Of a stretch of DNA of 64,000 nt, positions 28,279 through 38,944 are shown piece by piece (the stretch's first letter is position 1; each line of letters opens with the position of its first letter). A program made the translations under genes and the position numbers. This DNA is from Cacajao melanocephalus. Lineage: Eukaryota > Chordata > Mammalia > Primates > Pitheciidae. The stretch covers positions 1-64,000 of the forward strand of contig CAUYLG010052177.1 of assembly GCA_963573385.1 (NCBI GenBank). Direction: 5' to 3'. Below the pieces are notes generated by a model, which did no database searches, was not told the origin of the DNA, and saw only the letters and a program-made list of their open reading frames with translations.

Positions 28279-28436
28279 CATACTCCAGCTGTAGCCTCCC
28301 ACAAGGTAAATGCTATCATCAAGCACTGCACAGCCAGGGCCACTTCGACCCTCCAAAATGGGAGTTTGGAGTATATTCCACTGGTCACCTTTTGGGTCAT
28401 AGCATTCCACAAGCATTACATCAAGGTGGGAGAAAC
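28279..28436 (-). CDS. KLHL14: KLHL14 coding exon, 158 nt
   Basis: The acceptor is CACTTAG and the donor is AGTATG|GTATGT on the minus strand. The exon completes the Gly codon and encodes FSHLDVMLVECYDPKGDQWN, ILQTPILEGRSGPGCAVLDD and SIYLVGGYSWSM. This gives the Tyr/Trp half of one kelch blade (ECYDPKGDQW) and the Gly-Gly half of the next (IYLVGGYSW). It ends on a codon boundary. Length check: 2 + 52 codons = 158. Confidence 0.95.
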
Positions 28437-31203
28437 CTAAGTGACAGAACAAAATGGAACAACAAAATAATAAATGCTCAGGGTCCCAATTTAAGGTGAG
28501 GGCTTCTTTTGAAAACAGGTCTCAAGCCAGAATAGATAATTCTGTTTTTTGAAGACACAAATGCATAAATTCACTGAAACTGAAATGTCAGAAAGACCTA
28601 AAAAAACCCCAAAGAAACGCTAGTTGTTTTAGATTACTTCAAAGCAAGAATGCCTGAGCAGATTTCATTAGTAAAGGTTGATTATATGTGGGTTGTTATT
28701 ATTAAAATGGTTTATTAAAATCTTATTTAAAAAGGTTTAAAATAATAATAGTTTAAGCAAGCATTTTACGGGGGAACTTACAATATGCTAGTTTTCTTTT
28801 CTAAGGGCTTTATTTAAATGAACTCATTTAATCCCTTCCATCATGCTATGAGATAGTCCCTGTCATTACTTTCATTTTATAGATAAGAGAGCTGAGGGAC
28901 AGAGAGTCAATTACTTGAGTAAGTCACAAGCCAGTAAGTAGATAGTTCGAGATTTGAATCCAGGAGAGGCTTCAGAACTCAGACTCTTGCAGACTAAATT
29001 GTATTGCTTTTCTCAAATGAATATTTAACTCTCAGAATGTTTTGATAGATTAAAAATATGTTGTTCAGTATCTTTTACCTTTTTCACAGTTTGACTATGT
29101 TTACAAACAACTCTGATGATGTAAATGTTTTCTAATATTTACCAAGAATCAAGGTTTAGAACAGGAGGCTTAGTACCTCTCACTGAAAATTTTCTCCTAA
29201 TGCTTCTGATAGGCTTCTCAGTGTCTGGGGCGGTACCTAGGTCACTGAGAACAACTTAGGTTCCTGGATTCTACTGGAGCCCTGACTTTAATTTAGAAGG
29301 TGAGAAATGCCTAATAGGAGCTTCATGCTCACCAAGCAGATCAAACCCGTAATGATTTTTTTTTTCTGTAGTTAAATGCAGGCTATGAATATTTGCTAGT
29401 GGACAATCACAGTGTGTAAAACTAACCAGCATACTGGATTCTTAAAAATAATTGAGAAGATGAGTAAAAAAGTAGAGAAATTTTTGTTCTTGAAGTGGTA
29501 GACACTTTCTACATAAAATAAATCACATAGATGATGGAACAACAGAACAATGTGCTCATTGTGACTCTGGAGTATATTCCTTTTCTTTACCATTAAGATT
29601 ATGGATGATAATTTTTGAAGTGTATACACTTAGAATGGGCACTTGAGCAAATTCCAGGTTCTAACTTTAGAGGCCTCATTTGAAGATTTAGATGCCTTCT
29701 CTGTGCCAATGTTATACAAGTTGACTGTAATCCTCACAGAAGCCATCAAGGCAAGGATAATTATCCCTCCTTTACAGACATGAAGTTAAATGTCTTGAGT
29801 AAGATCACACAACTAGAAAGTGCATAACTAGAATTCAAACCTAGGCTTAGATGCAACATCTTTATCCTCTCCTCACCATGATGCCTCCTGAAGCTAACCC
29901 AATTTTGATATGTGGGCACTATTTCTCATTTAGATTGTCATTACCTGAGTCTTTCTCTCCAAACCTAACCTTAAATGTTAGAAGATCCTAGAACATTTAG
30001 ACAATATCTTGTGCAAAAGAAATGAAAAGAAATCACATTTTAACATAGAAGGATACAAAGTTAATATAAAACATGTCAATGTACAGGAATGGTGTGCAGC
30101 TCAAAATGAAAGAGCACTGTTGAAAGAGATGAAGAATAAAAAGGGAAGAGTCACAGTAGTAAAGAAAATCCTTTCCCACTGGGGGGAGCACTAGCAGACA
30201 TGCACTAGGCTATTGGCATTTCTGAACATGAACTTGGAAGTATCTACATAAAAATTACACCTGTTCAGGCTTCATTACATTTACAGGTAAATATGTATTA
30301 GGAAAATAGAAAAAAGATCTCAGTCTAAACCATTTAAAAAGATGTATATGCTATTAAAAAATAAATGCACACATGTGCATTATCTACCAGACTTAGATAG
30401 CCTGTTTCCCAGTTAGCTCATTTTCAGGCGTCATAGACTAGCAGAGCTTGAGGAGATTTTAGAGATCAACTAGAGCAGTTTCTTCATCTTCAAATGAGGA
30501 AATTGAGGCCCAAAGCAGTTCAATCATGTTCTATATATCATAGGTCTCTCTGCTTTCCTGTCAAATTCAGTCTTACACAAATGCACATAATGTTATATAC
30601 GTGCACATACACTACAGAAAGTTGCAGTCATATACATTTATGGGGATGGAAAGTTGCCAAACATGTCTCTAAAAATGCTATGCTTTAAGTTTTTTTTTGA
30701 AAAAAGCAACAGAATTTGATAATCATAAATGGTTTGCTATTCAATTCTTTAAAAAATTCTAAATATAGACACAAAATTCTGGTAAATATTTCCTTTAAAA
30801 ATCACATATTAGCTTTCTGCAGTTATGACTAAAGTTCTTTATGATTACTGCAAAAAACAATTTTCCGGAAAAAATTCATTACTGCAACTTTAGTGATAAG
30901 AAATAATTTATTTCAGTGAATTCGTTGTTACAACAAATTATTTGTGCTCTTCAGTTATTAATGCTCCTGTTTCTTATTTTCTGTAGACATCATTATTCAT
31001 TTCTTTAATGTGTATGGTAACTTAAAAATAATCCTATCTGCAGAAAAGCCAAAATAAATGCTTGCTCAAGGGTACTGCTAATTTACACAGAGTAGATTGT
31101 ATTAGGTCAACATGTTTTTTAGTTGGTTAACTATGATTATCTAAGGAGAAATCCTCTTAGCAAGAAACATGAGATGGAAATGTTGTGACTTAAAAAAAAA
31201 GAC
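28437..31203. other. KLHL14 intron of 2.77 kb with MIR fossils
   Basis: Antisense MIRs lie at about 28745-29010 (TCATTTTATAGATAAGAGAG, AAGTCACAAGCCAGTAAGTA) and 29690-29890 (CCTCCTTTACAGACATGAAG). A MIR3-like piece lies near 30430-30540 (AAATGAGGAAATTGAGGCCC). No exon-like segment was seen. Confidence 0.6.
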
Positions 31204-31362
31204 CTTTCAAATGATTTCCTCCAATTGCATACAAGCGATCATTCATTACAGCCAAAGTGTGAATTGCGCGTTTTGTGTTCATGTCTTGTTTTCGAGCCCA
31301 GACATCCATTACTGGGTCATAGCAATATAGCCATGGGACATATTCTCCATTGTGTACACCCC
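31204..31362 (-). CDS. KLHL14: KLHL14 coding exon, 159 nt, symmetric phase
   Basis: The acceptor is TTTCACAG and the exon encodes GVHNGEYVPWLYCYDPVMDV, WARKQDMNTKRAIHTLAVMN and DRLYAIGGNHLK, ending with the first base of a Gly codon. It carries the second half of one blade (LYCYDPVMDVWARK) and the first half of the next (RLYAIGG). The donor reads AAAG|GTCTTTTT and matches consensus only at GT and the exonic bases, so it is weak. Both ends fall after the first codon base and 159 is divisible by three, so skipping this exon would leave the frame open. It lies only 81 nt from the upstream exon. Confidence 0.95.
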
Positions 31363-31443
31363 CTGTGAAATGAACATAGACATACAAGTCAAGAGAGTGC
31401 TTTGGAACTGAACCTTGTAACAGAAAGTGGAGGAATTACTTGC
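31363..31443 (-). other. KLHL14: KLHL14 81-nt GC-AG intron
   Basis: The intron begins GCAAGTAA and ends TTTCACAG on the transcript strand. At 81 nt it is near the lower limit for human introns. The reading frame on both sides fixes these borders. Confidence 0.93.
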
Positions 31444-31634
31444 CTGAAATGTATATTTTCCCATTGTGCACTGCTCCTGCATGAGCTGCCAGAGGCTGTG
31501 GCAAAGAGGACACATAGCGCCATTCATTTGTTTCTAGGTTATAGCACTCCACGCTGGACAAGTAGCCAGTTTCATTCCTTCCACCAATAACGTATAAATG
31601 TTTGTCCAGCCGACATGCATAGAAACTGGCTCTT
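31444..31634 (-). CDS. KLHL14: KLHL14 coding exon, 191 nt, with GC donor
   Basis: The minus-strand acceptor is ATTGTAG and the exon encodes RASFYACRLDKHLYVIGG, RNETGYLSSVECYNLETNEW, RYVSSLPQPLAAHAGAVHNG and KIYIS. That is one complete kelch blade (LYVIGG ... ECYNLETNEW) plus the start of the next. The exon ends TCAG and the intron starts GCAAGTAA, so the donor is GC, not GT; AG|GCAAGT is the classic strong GC-AG context. No GT nearby would keep the frame: the joined codon G|GG gives ISGGVHNGEY, which the family requires. Length check: 1 + 63 codons + 1 = 191. Confidence 0.95.
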
Positions 31635-34600
31635 CTACAATGAAAACAACCCACAGTAAATCACAAAAGGACCTGTGAAATGTTACCTTTTGAAATAAGA
31701 TAAGCACCACCCAGTTAGTCAGGGAAAGGAGGTGTGTTCTGCTTCAGAAAGGGTTGCAAATCTTTAAAAATTACACATATACTTTATAATCTTAGACCTT
31801 CTACCACATAATCATATATATTGCCCTTTCTGCTTAATATTCTTGATATTAAAGTAACAGTAGAGGAGAAATTCACCAACTCTTTGTTTTAGCTCTTTTT
31901 ATCTTGCTTTTTCTACACTGTTAAGTGTTCATTAATATTTGAGATATTTGGTACCTTGTAAGACAAAGTGAAAAATGAGGTAGATAATGTAACAATAATA
32001 AATTATCTTGACATTCACTTTCTTTATAGTCCTTCAGGGGTCATTGTTCCCAATTTAAAGAGAACTACATCATCAAAATTTTTCTTCAATTATCACTTTT
32101 TTTACCCTTAGTACTACTACTGCAAATAGAATAACTCTTGTGAACTTCATATAATGTTCAGATTTTGCACTTATATAACCAGTTACAGGAATGTCGTCCA
32201 AGTAGCTTTCAGCATTGATTCTTAAAAAGCTATAAGATATTTTTAATTCCCTTTTTAAGAAAGGTTATTGACTATATTATCCCATTATGCCATCAAAGCA
32301 AAAGACACGAGCTGTGTTGAAAGGATTGGAGACAGAGAGACCAATCCTAAGATATGCCATAATTTAGGAGTGAGATTTGAAGATACTGAGGACCTGAATT
32401 AGAGTTTTAGTAAAAGAAATAGAAAGGAGTGATGCAAAAGATATTTTAAAGGAAGAAGATGTGAAACTTGATAAGTAGTAAAATATGAGAGCTGAGGGAG
32501 ACTAACATTCAAATAGCAATCAAAAATTGGGAGTTAGGATGACTAGTTTGAAACTTTAAGCAAGACTTTGACTCTCTGCTTCTTTTTTTCACTGATGCTA
32601 CTGGAATAATATACTTCACAAGGAAAACATGTGGTCCAATATTGAATAAGTGTAATTGTTAAGTGCCATGCCCCTCAGAAAACATAGTTTATAATTTAAT
32701 GAATTTATGATCTGTATTAAAATAGACGCCAAGACTCTTGCGCAATGTCGATTGCAAGACAAGGAGTGCTACAAGATTTATCAAGTAAACATCTATTGCT
32801 TGGAGATTTTCCAGGTTGTATTTATGAAGTGCCAAAACATTTAGGAGATAGTATATAGTATGGTGATTAATGATTTGGTTTCTTGAGTAAGACTGCCAGG
32901 CTAAATGATGTACTAGGTGTGTGGCCTTTGACATGTCAGTCAACCCCTCTCAGTCTCAAGATTGCTCATCTGGAACATGGGGATGATAACGGTCTCTTTC
33001 TCACAGGGCTATTGGCAAATACATATAAGTGCTTTTCATAGTGTCCAGCATTTTGTTCATGTTCAGGAACTGTCGATTAATATATATATGGATAAAGATT
33101 TTTAAAAATTGACCATCAAGATGTTTGCATGTAAACGTTTCCTAATAATAAGTGACAATTAAATTCTTTAATATTAGTTTAGATGATTTGTTACTATATA
33201 GGCATGATATTTGTTATGGATGGTAATGTATTAATTTTTGATGGTCCTGAAACTATCCTAATAGGCATCATTGATAATTTTAGAGCAATATTTTAACTAT
33301 GTTTGTTTTTTTCTAGATTTTCTTGATATAGTTGAGGGAAATATGTGCCTTGGAAAATTCAGAAAGATGATGAACAACAATAATAAAAATGGTAGTATGG
33401 AGAAAAGTAGGAAATAATAAAGAGAAGATGAGTCAGATTTCATAAAGTAAAGATTTAACCAGGTCCATGTCTTCCGTGGGGTCCGTGAGGCTCTGAAGTT
33501 GTAATAAAATGCTATAGATAGATGTTTTTGCACATGTGCATTTTCTAAAAGAAGCTTTTTAATATGATCATCAAAGGGGTTTCTGATCTTTAAAAAATCA
33601 AGTTTTTTTTTCTGGTATGAGAGACTAAAAACATCTAAATATTAAATAAGGTTTCAAAGCAGTTACAAAATTAAGTGCATACAGATGAATTACTGGTTCC
33701 TTCTATTTCCTTAACCAGACTTCAGTTACATTCTCATTGAATATGATAGGTCAAAGTTATTTTTCTAGTACTTTTACCTTTTCAAGTTAAAATGTTTCAT
33801 TGAAAAGACTGACACATATCTACAAAAATCCATCCTAAAGTAAAACATTTTTCTTTTTGGCACCATTGACACTAAGGTAGGTTGGTACACTTCTTCTATA
33901 TGATTCTATGGTAGGTCTAGGGGCCTCTGAAATAATGCATTTTCTTATTTCACTAATGGGCCATCTTTAATAATTGGGATTATGTGGGTTGTAAGCTGGT
34001 AATGGTGAATTCTATGCAGCATTACCCTAGAGGAAAAGATGCCTATTAGTCACAACAAGTATGAAAACCTTCTATTCAACTGAGTTTAGATTTTGAAGAA
34101 TAAGAGGAAGATCTCCTTTTGGTGAACTTTTCTTGTCTAAAATTCAGTTTTTTCACTTTTTATGATCTGGTTCCTTCGTCACTGTGACACTTGGTCAGCC
34201 TGTCAGAACCTGCTCTCTTTTCTAGCCAAGGCGTTCTTCATGCAACACTCCGTGTGTACTCCTAGCTTTATCCACACAGTGTCACTGTTAGGATCTAAAT
34301 GGGAAAAAATCAGCAAGTTTCACTTCCTGATGAAAAGTGCATTTTTAGGTAGAAATTCCAATAGTAAAGATTCTTAGACTTTGACTTATTCCCCTTGCAT
34401 GGCCAAAGTGAGAGTTCCTGAAATGCATTTTAGAAACCTGATTGTTAATGGTCTGCCAGCAAGTGTGAACATTCTAGGGTAAAATCTTACCATACCAGGT
34501 CTCTCTTGACAATGCTCCCTGCCCCTCTTTGCCATATGAGGAGTATACAAGGTTTAGGCTATTTTATTTTGGGAAGAAAGTAAGTTCAAGATTATTAAAG

Positions 34601-35650
34601 ATTTCTTAGTGGGATTACACTGTTTTTATTTCAAATTGTTCACTTCTCCCTCCTTCAGCCTCCCCTGCCCCCACTGCCAGAAGCAATATTCAGTATTTGT
34701 GAGATAAGTTTAAAAAAGATTAATAATAACTCATACAAATATACTTTAAAATCTGCTTATCTTTACAAGTTCTTTCTGGCCTTTAGAGTTGTCAGTTTAT
34801 ATCCTAAAGCATGACATTGGATTAGTATACCCTTACCCAGCTTGAATTTTTGACTTTTGTTATTGGATTAAAAACAACGGATGTGTGAAAAAGAATATTG
34901 TCTCTCATTGTTTTTCATAACACAAGATATTACTAGAAACAAAATATTTTAACTTTGAGGCATTTTTGATAAATTAAGTTCTTGCCTTTTATTTACTCTC
35001 GGAAATAGAGGCTTTGTTCTTAATGTTTCCCAAACTGCTTTTTCTATTTCTTTTTTTTTTTCAGATTAGCTAGGGGGTAAGATCTCCATAAGAATAACAG
35101 TTCACACATCAATTTTTACTGAAAAAAATTGTAAGTTACCAAAGCATTTCTTTTGATCCAAGTTTTTAATTGTTCCTCTACTTACTGAAGAATCAAATTC
35201 TAAATATGAGAGCAAAACAATTCATTGGCACTACATTTAAGTTTATATTTTCATCTATTCATTTCTGTCAGTAAATTCATAGCCAGCAGGCATGCAATTC
35301 ATGAGCTGCCTCATGGTTGATTGAGCCTGAAGGCCATGTGCCCATTTCCCTGCTAAACTGGAAGGTATTCTGCACTTTTTCTCTATTCTTTTGGAAGGGA
35401 TGGCTAGGTAAGATATTCTAGGATTCAATCTGTCCAGCCAGATCTGGAAGGGTAGGTTACCCCAGAGGTGGCTTACAATATGTTTTCATTATTCTCAGTT
35501 GGTTTGGTGACTTCTCAGCATAATAATTTTTCAGCAGTTTGGTAGCAGCATAATGGAAGGGGGTAGGTAGGGAACTTCCGGTTTGATTCATGATCTACAC
35601 AACGTAAAATTAACTAAACATTTGAAGCAACTTTTCTGATCCGAAGAGTG

Positions 35651-35652
<2 letters not shown>
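31635..35652. other. KLHL14 intron (6.16 kb), left part, with one MIR
   Basis: A sense MIR lies at about 32860-33065 (CAACCCCTCTCAGTCTCAAG, ATGGGGATGATAACGG). The rest is AT-rich and unassigned. No gene was seen. Confidence 0.5.

Positions 35653-35692
<40 letters not shown>
35653..35692. repeat. (AT)20 microsatellite in a KLHL14 intron
   Basis: Twenty uninterrupted AT units, likely length-polymorphic. Confidence 0.95.
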
Positions 35693-35694
<2 letters not shown>

Positions 35695-35819
35695 TTTTGC
35701 CTTTTTTTTTAACCAATTAATCTTCACTGGTAACTGACTGAACTTGCTGTTTTGAATGGAAGCTTGGCAATGACAGAAAAATTTCATTTTAAGTTATGGA
35801 TTGTTGCCTGGGTCAACCA

Positions 35820-36540
35820 GCCCATAGGAGAGATGGAGCTGCAAGATTGACGGGGCATTTGTGAGATTTGCCTTTTCCCACTCAGCACTGTAAGGAGCTC
35901 TTTATTTGGTCTATCGAGTTGATTGTTCTAAATCTAAAAAAAAACTTTTTTTACTAGGGACCTGACATGATATACCATAATGGCTTAGAAAGAAACGTTA
36001 AACAGTCCATCCTGTCAACGGTGGCTGCCGGGCGCCGACAGACCATGGCAGGTCTTTTTATCAGGTCAATGAGCTGCTAAAAATTGTCTAAGTAGGACCC
36101 TGCCATGATAGGCTATAGTGCCTCAGAGGAAGTCATTACAGACTATCAAGTAAACAATACACATTTTCAAAAAAATTACTAATTAGGTTTTGCAGCAATA
36201 CTTTCCATCCTTAGGGGCTCTACAGTGAGATAATTGACCACGACGTGAGTTATGTCTCCCAAGCCGAAGGCATGAAGGTTAATTATCGTGGTGTACAGCC
36301 CCCAGCAAAGGGGACTGTGGTGACGAGATGATGACATTTCAAACATGTATTGATAGTTGTTTTTTAAGTAAAACTTTTTGGAGTAGTTTTGATTAAAGGG
36401 CAAGGTGATGCAGCTGTAATAACAGCAACCAGGAAATAACCTCCAAAAGAGAGAAACGGTGTGCTGGAGAAAGACACCGGGAAGATTCATGAAATTTGTC
36501 AAGCTATTAATTGACTTAGAATTATTTCTTTAGGTACCTT
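35820..36540. promoter_or_regulatory. Candidate conserved non-coding block in a KLHL14 intron
   Basis: Repeat-free by eye and richer in G/C and CpG than the surrounding intron (for example GCTGCCGGGCGCCGACAG near 36025, and ACGACGTGAG near 36241). It holds an imperfect direct repeat at 35958 and 36095. Undecayed CpGs in non-repeat intron DNA are often a sign of constraint. This is inference only; no enhancer activity can be read from sequence. Confidence 0.3.
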
Positions 36541-36840
36541 TGAACTAGACATTCCTAAAAGCGTCTATGGTTCTTAATGTATCATGCCTAATCATTTTCA
36601 CTGTATAGCCTTTAGTCTTCTAAGGGAGTTTTAATATATTTACCCGTATATAGAGTAGAAAGTTAGATATTGAGTTTATTAGAGCATAGATTCATGCGGT
36701 CTTGCTGCAGTAAGTACATTTTTGAATAAATGGTATTGTATGAAAATTTTCTTTTAGCTTGCAATATATGATTAAGGATCCAATTTAATCTCAGAGTAAT
36801 CTATTTGAATGTTATAAAAAGATATTCAGGTGAGGGGCAT

Positions 36841-36926
36841 TCAGCAGCATTCTTTCTCTATCCTATAAGAAATAAAATGCTATTTCTTATCCTGCTTTTT
36901 ATAGGATAGAGAAAGAATGCTGCTGA
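36841..36926. repeat. Perfect 28-bp inverted repeat with 30-bp loop
   Basis: Arms 36841-36868 and 36899-36926 are exact reverse complements (TCAGCAGCATTC...CCTATAA). A second, overlapping hairpin of 10 bp pairs 36865-36874 with 36881-36890. Confidence 0.97.
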
Positions 36927-37790
36927 TTCCTTATTAAATGCTGAATAGGCAATAGATTACAGCTTACTGTCTATCACACTGGATAATTTACTCAAGAGGA
37001 TGTCCAGATATTATCTGAAAAGAACCAAGTGTTTGAAATCTAGGCTGTGAATTTCCATATGCAGATAAAGACATGGTGTAATGCCTGAGGAACAGCCAGG
37101 AGAGACAAAATATATGCAAATATAGTAGCCATCTTGTCCTTTGGTAGCCAGGAGACTTGATTGAGATAACTACTCTGTATGCAAAAAATTAGATGACACG
37201 TTGCAAGCCTAATTTTTTTAAAAGCTAACAAATAACTTGTTCTTGAATGTATGGATTCGAAGACATTTGGGGAGGCAAACATAAACAAGACAAAATTTAC
37301 TACTGAAATGTTAAATTTCAGTATTTCATATCTAATTAAATATCTAATATTTAAATGTTGAAATTTAATATTGATATTGAATTTAATATTAAATAATTTA
37401 ATACTGAATATTGAAATGTCTGCATCAAAATGTACATCATTGCAAGTATAGTGTTTAATATTTCAATTTTAGCGTTTAAATATATTATCACCAAAAAGAG
37501 TGGTATAGCCAGAGAAATTATAGCTCTGTTTGCAAAATACCAATCAATATAATCAAGAAAGACAAGTCACACATTTTTTTTCTTCCTACATTAGAACAAA
37601 TAATTGACTTATTTTTCTCTACTGAATTAACAAGGAGGTAATCTAAACTGGCTAGGCCAAGTTTTATATTTTGTCTCACATATCTTTCATTGACTCTGTT
37701 TAGCATTCTTTCTCATGAAAAACCACCTAGCACCCATGCCGCCTGTAAAAGTCTTCACAAACATTTCAGGTGCAAGAAATAAACACTTAC
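36927..37790. other. KLHL14 intron end, AT-rich with cryptic repeats
   Basis: Around 37310-37480, variants of AATTTAATATTGA and TTGAAATG recur without a fixed period. Nothing else was seen. Confidence 0.5.
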
Positions 37791-37869
37791 CTTTCTTGCA
37801 TGGGCGGAAGTTGAATCCAGCTATTAAATCGGGGATCATATCGGCTGACAAAATTTGTACTGTGTTTTC
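37791..37869 (-). CDS. KLHL14: KLHL14 coding exon, 79 nt
   Basis: On the minus strand the acceptor is TTTTACAG and the donor is AAAG|GTAAGTG, which is close to perfect consensus. The exon completes the Gly codon of the preceding exon (G|GA) and encodes KHSTNFVSRYDPRFNSWIQL followed by PPMQE, then the first two bases of an Arg codon. YDP-x3-SW is the conserved Tyr/Trp part of a kelch blade, so this exon finishes the blade begun in the 44738-44827 exon. The length check 2 + 25 codons + 2 = 79 holds, and the frame continues into 31444-31634. Confidence 0.95.
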
Positions 37870-38944
37870 CTGTAAAAATACATTTGAGACATTTAAAACT
37901 TAGATTCTTTTGTTGATTTGCATATACAGTAGTATTTTATAAGATATCTTTATTCTCAGGTTTTACAAATAGATGAATTAAGTAGAGGGGATACCTAACA
38001 CAGCATAGGTGATGAATCAATAGAAAAATAAATGTGCCACCTCAAGTGTTTTTCCTCTTCCTTTCTCTTCCATTTTTCTGTTTTTGGAATGAGTTAGGAT
38101 GAAACTAAATCAACTACAGTAATAAAAGCAACTACATTTCCCAAACTGGCTTTTATTACAGTGTTAGGATAAACATGTTTGGGTGTTCTTGGTGTTTTAA
38201 TGTTTTAAACACAGTAAGTTATTGTCTGTAAATTATCAGTTCCAAAGACTACCTTGTATGATGGTATCTCTTGTTAGAGTCATTAAAAAAAAAAAAAAAA
38301 CTTCTTACATCTTTTTTTTCAGAAAAAATTAATTTAAAAGATAATGTTTTTAGAGAAGTTTTAGGTTCACAGACAAATGGGAAGAAAGATGTAGAGATTT
38401 CTCATGTGTCTCCTGCCCTCACACACACATGGCCTCTCTATTGGTGGGAGAGACTGTTTTCTCCCTGTTCAAACAATAGCAGCCACTACAAAAAGAGCCT
38501 GACTGGGAAAGTTAGTTTTGTTCTACGCATACCATGTAAGTTTTATGTGTGTATTTGGGGAAGCACAGTTGCTGTGATATATACACAGGTGCATTTGCTG
38601 AAATGGGAAGCATGAGTCCTCTGAGCCACTTAACCAGCTTATCCCCTCTGTTGAGCCTGAGAAGCATGGTAATGCCTTCAAAATATTAAAATGAATCTTG
38701 TTTTATATATACATTGATATTAAAACAAGAAATGGAAGCAAAAGAATATATTACATTCTCTGTGTGGCACTCATCTAAAGTTTAATCATCTAAAGCACTC
38801 AAAGCCTTAACTCTCAAAGTCTGCCTTTGTTTATATATGTGTAACTAAACAAACTTCACTACAAGATTGAACAGATAGGGGTGTGTGAGTGTGTGTGCAT
38901 GTGCTCAGACATGTTTACTTAACACAATTATTAACTGTATAAAT
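37870..38944. other. KLHL14 intron (6.87 kb), left part
   Basis: Unassigned AT-rich DNA with a short T- and A-run near 38283-38320 and a small GT repeat near 38881-38902. No exon was seen. Confidence 0.45.
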
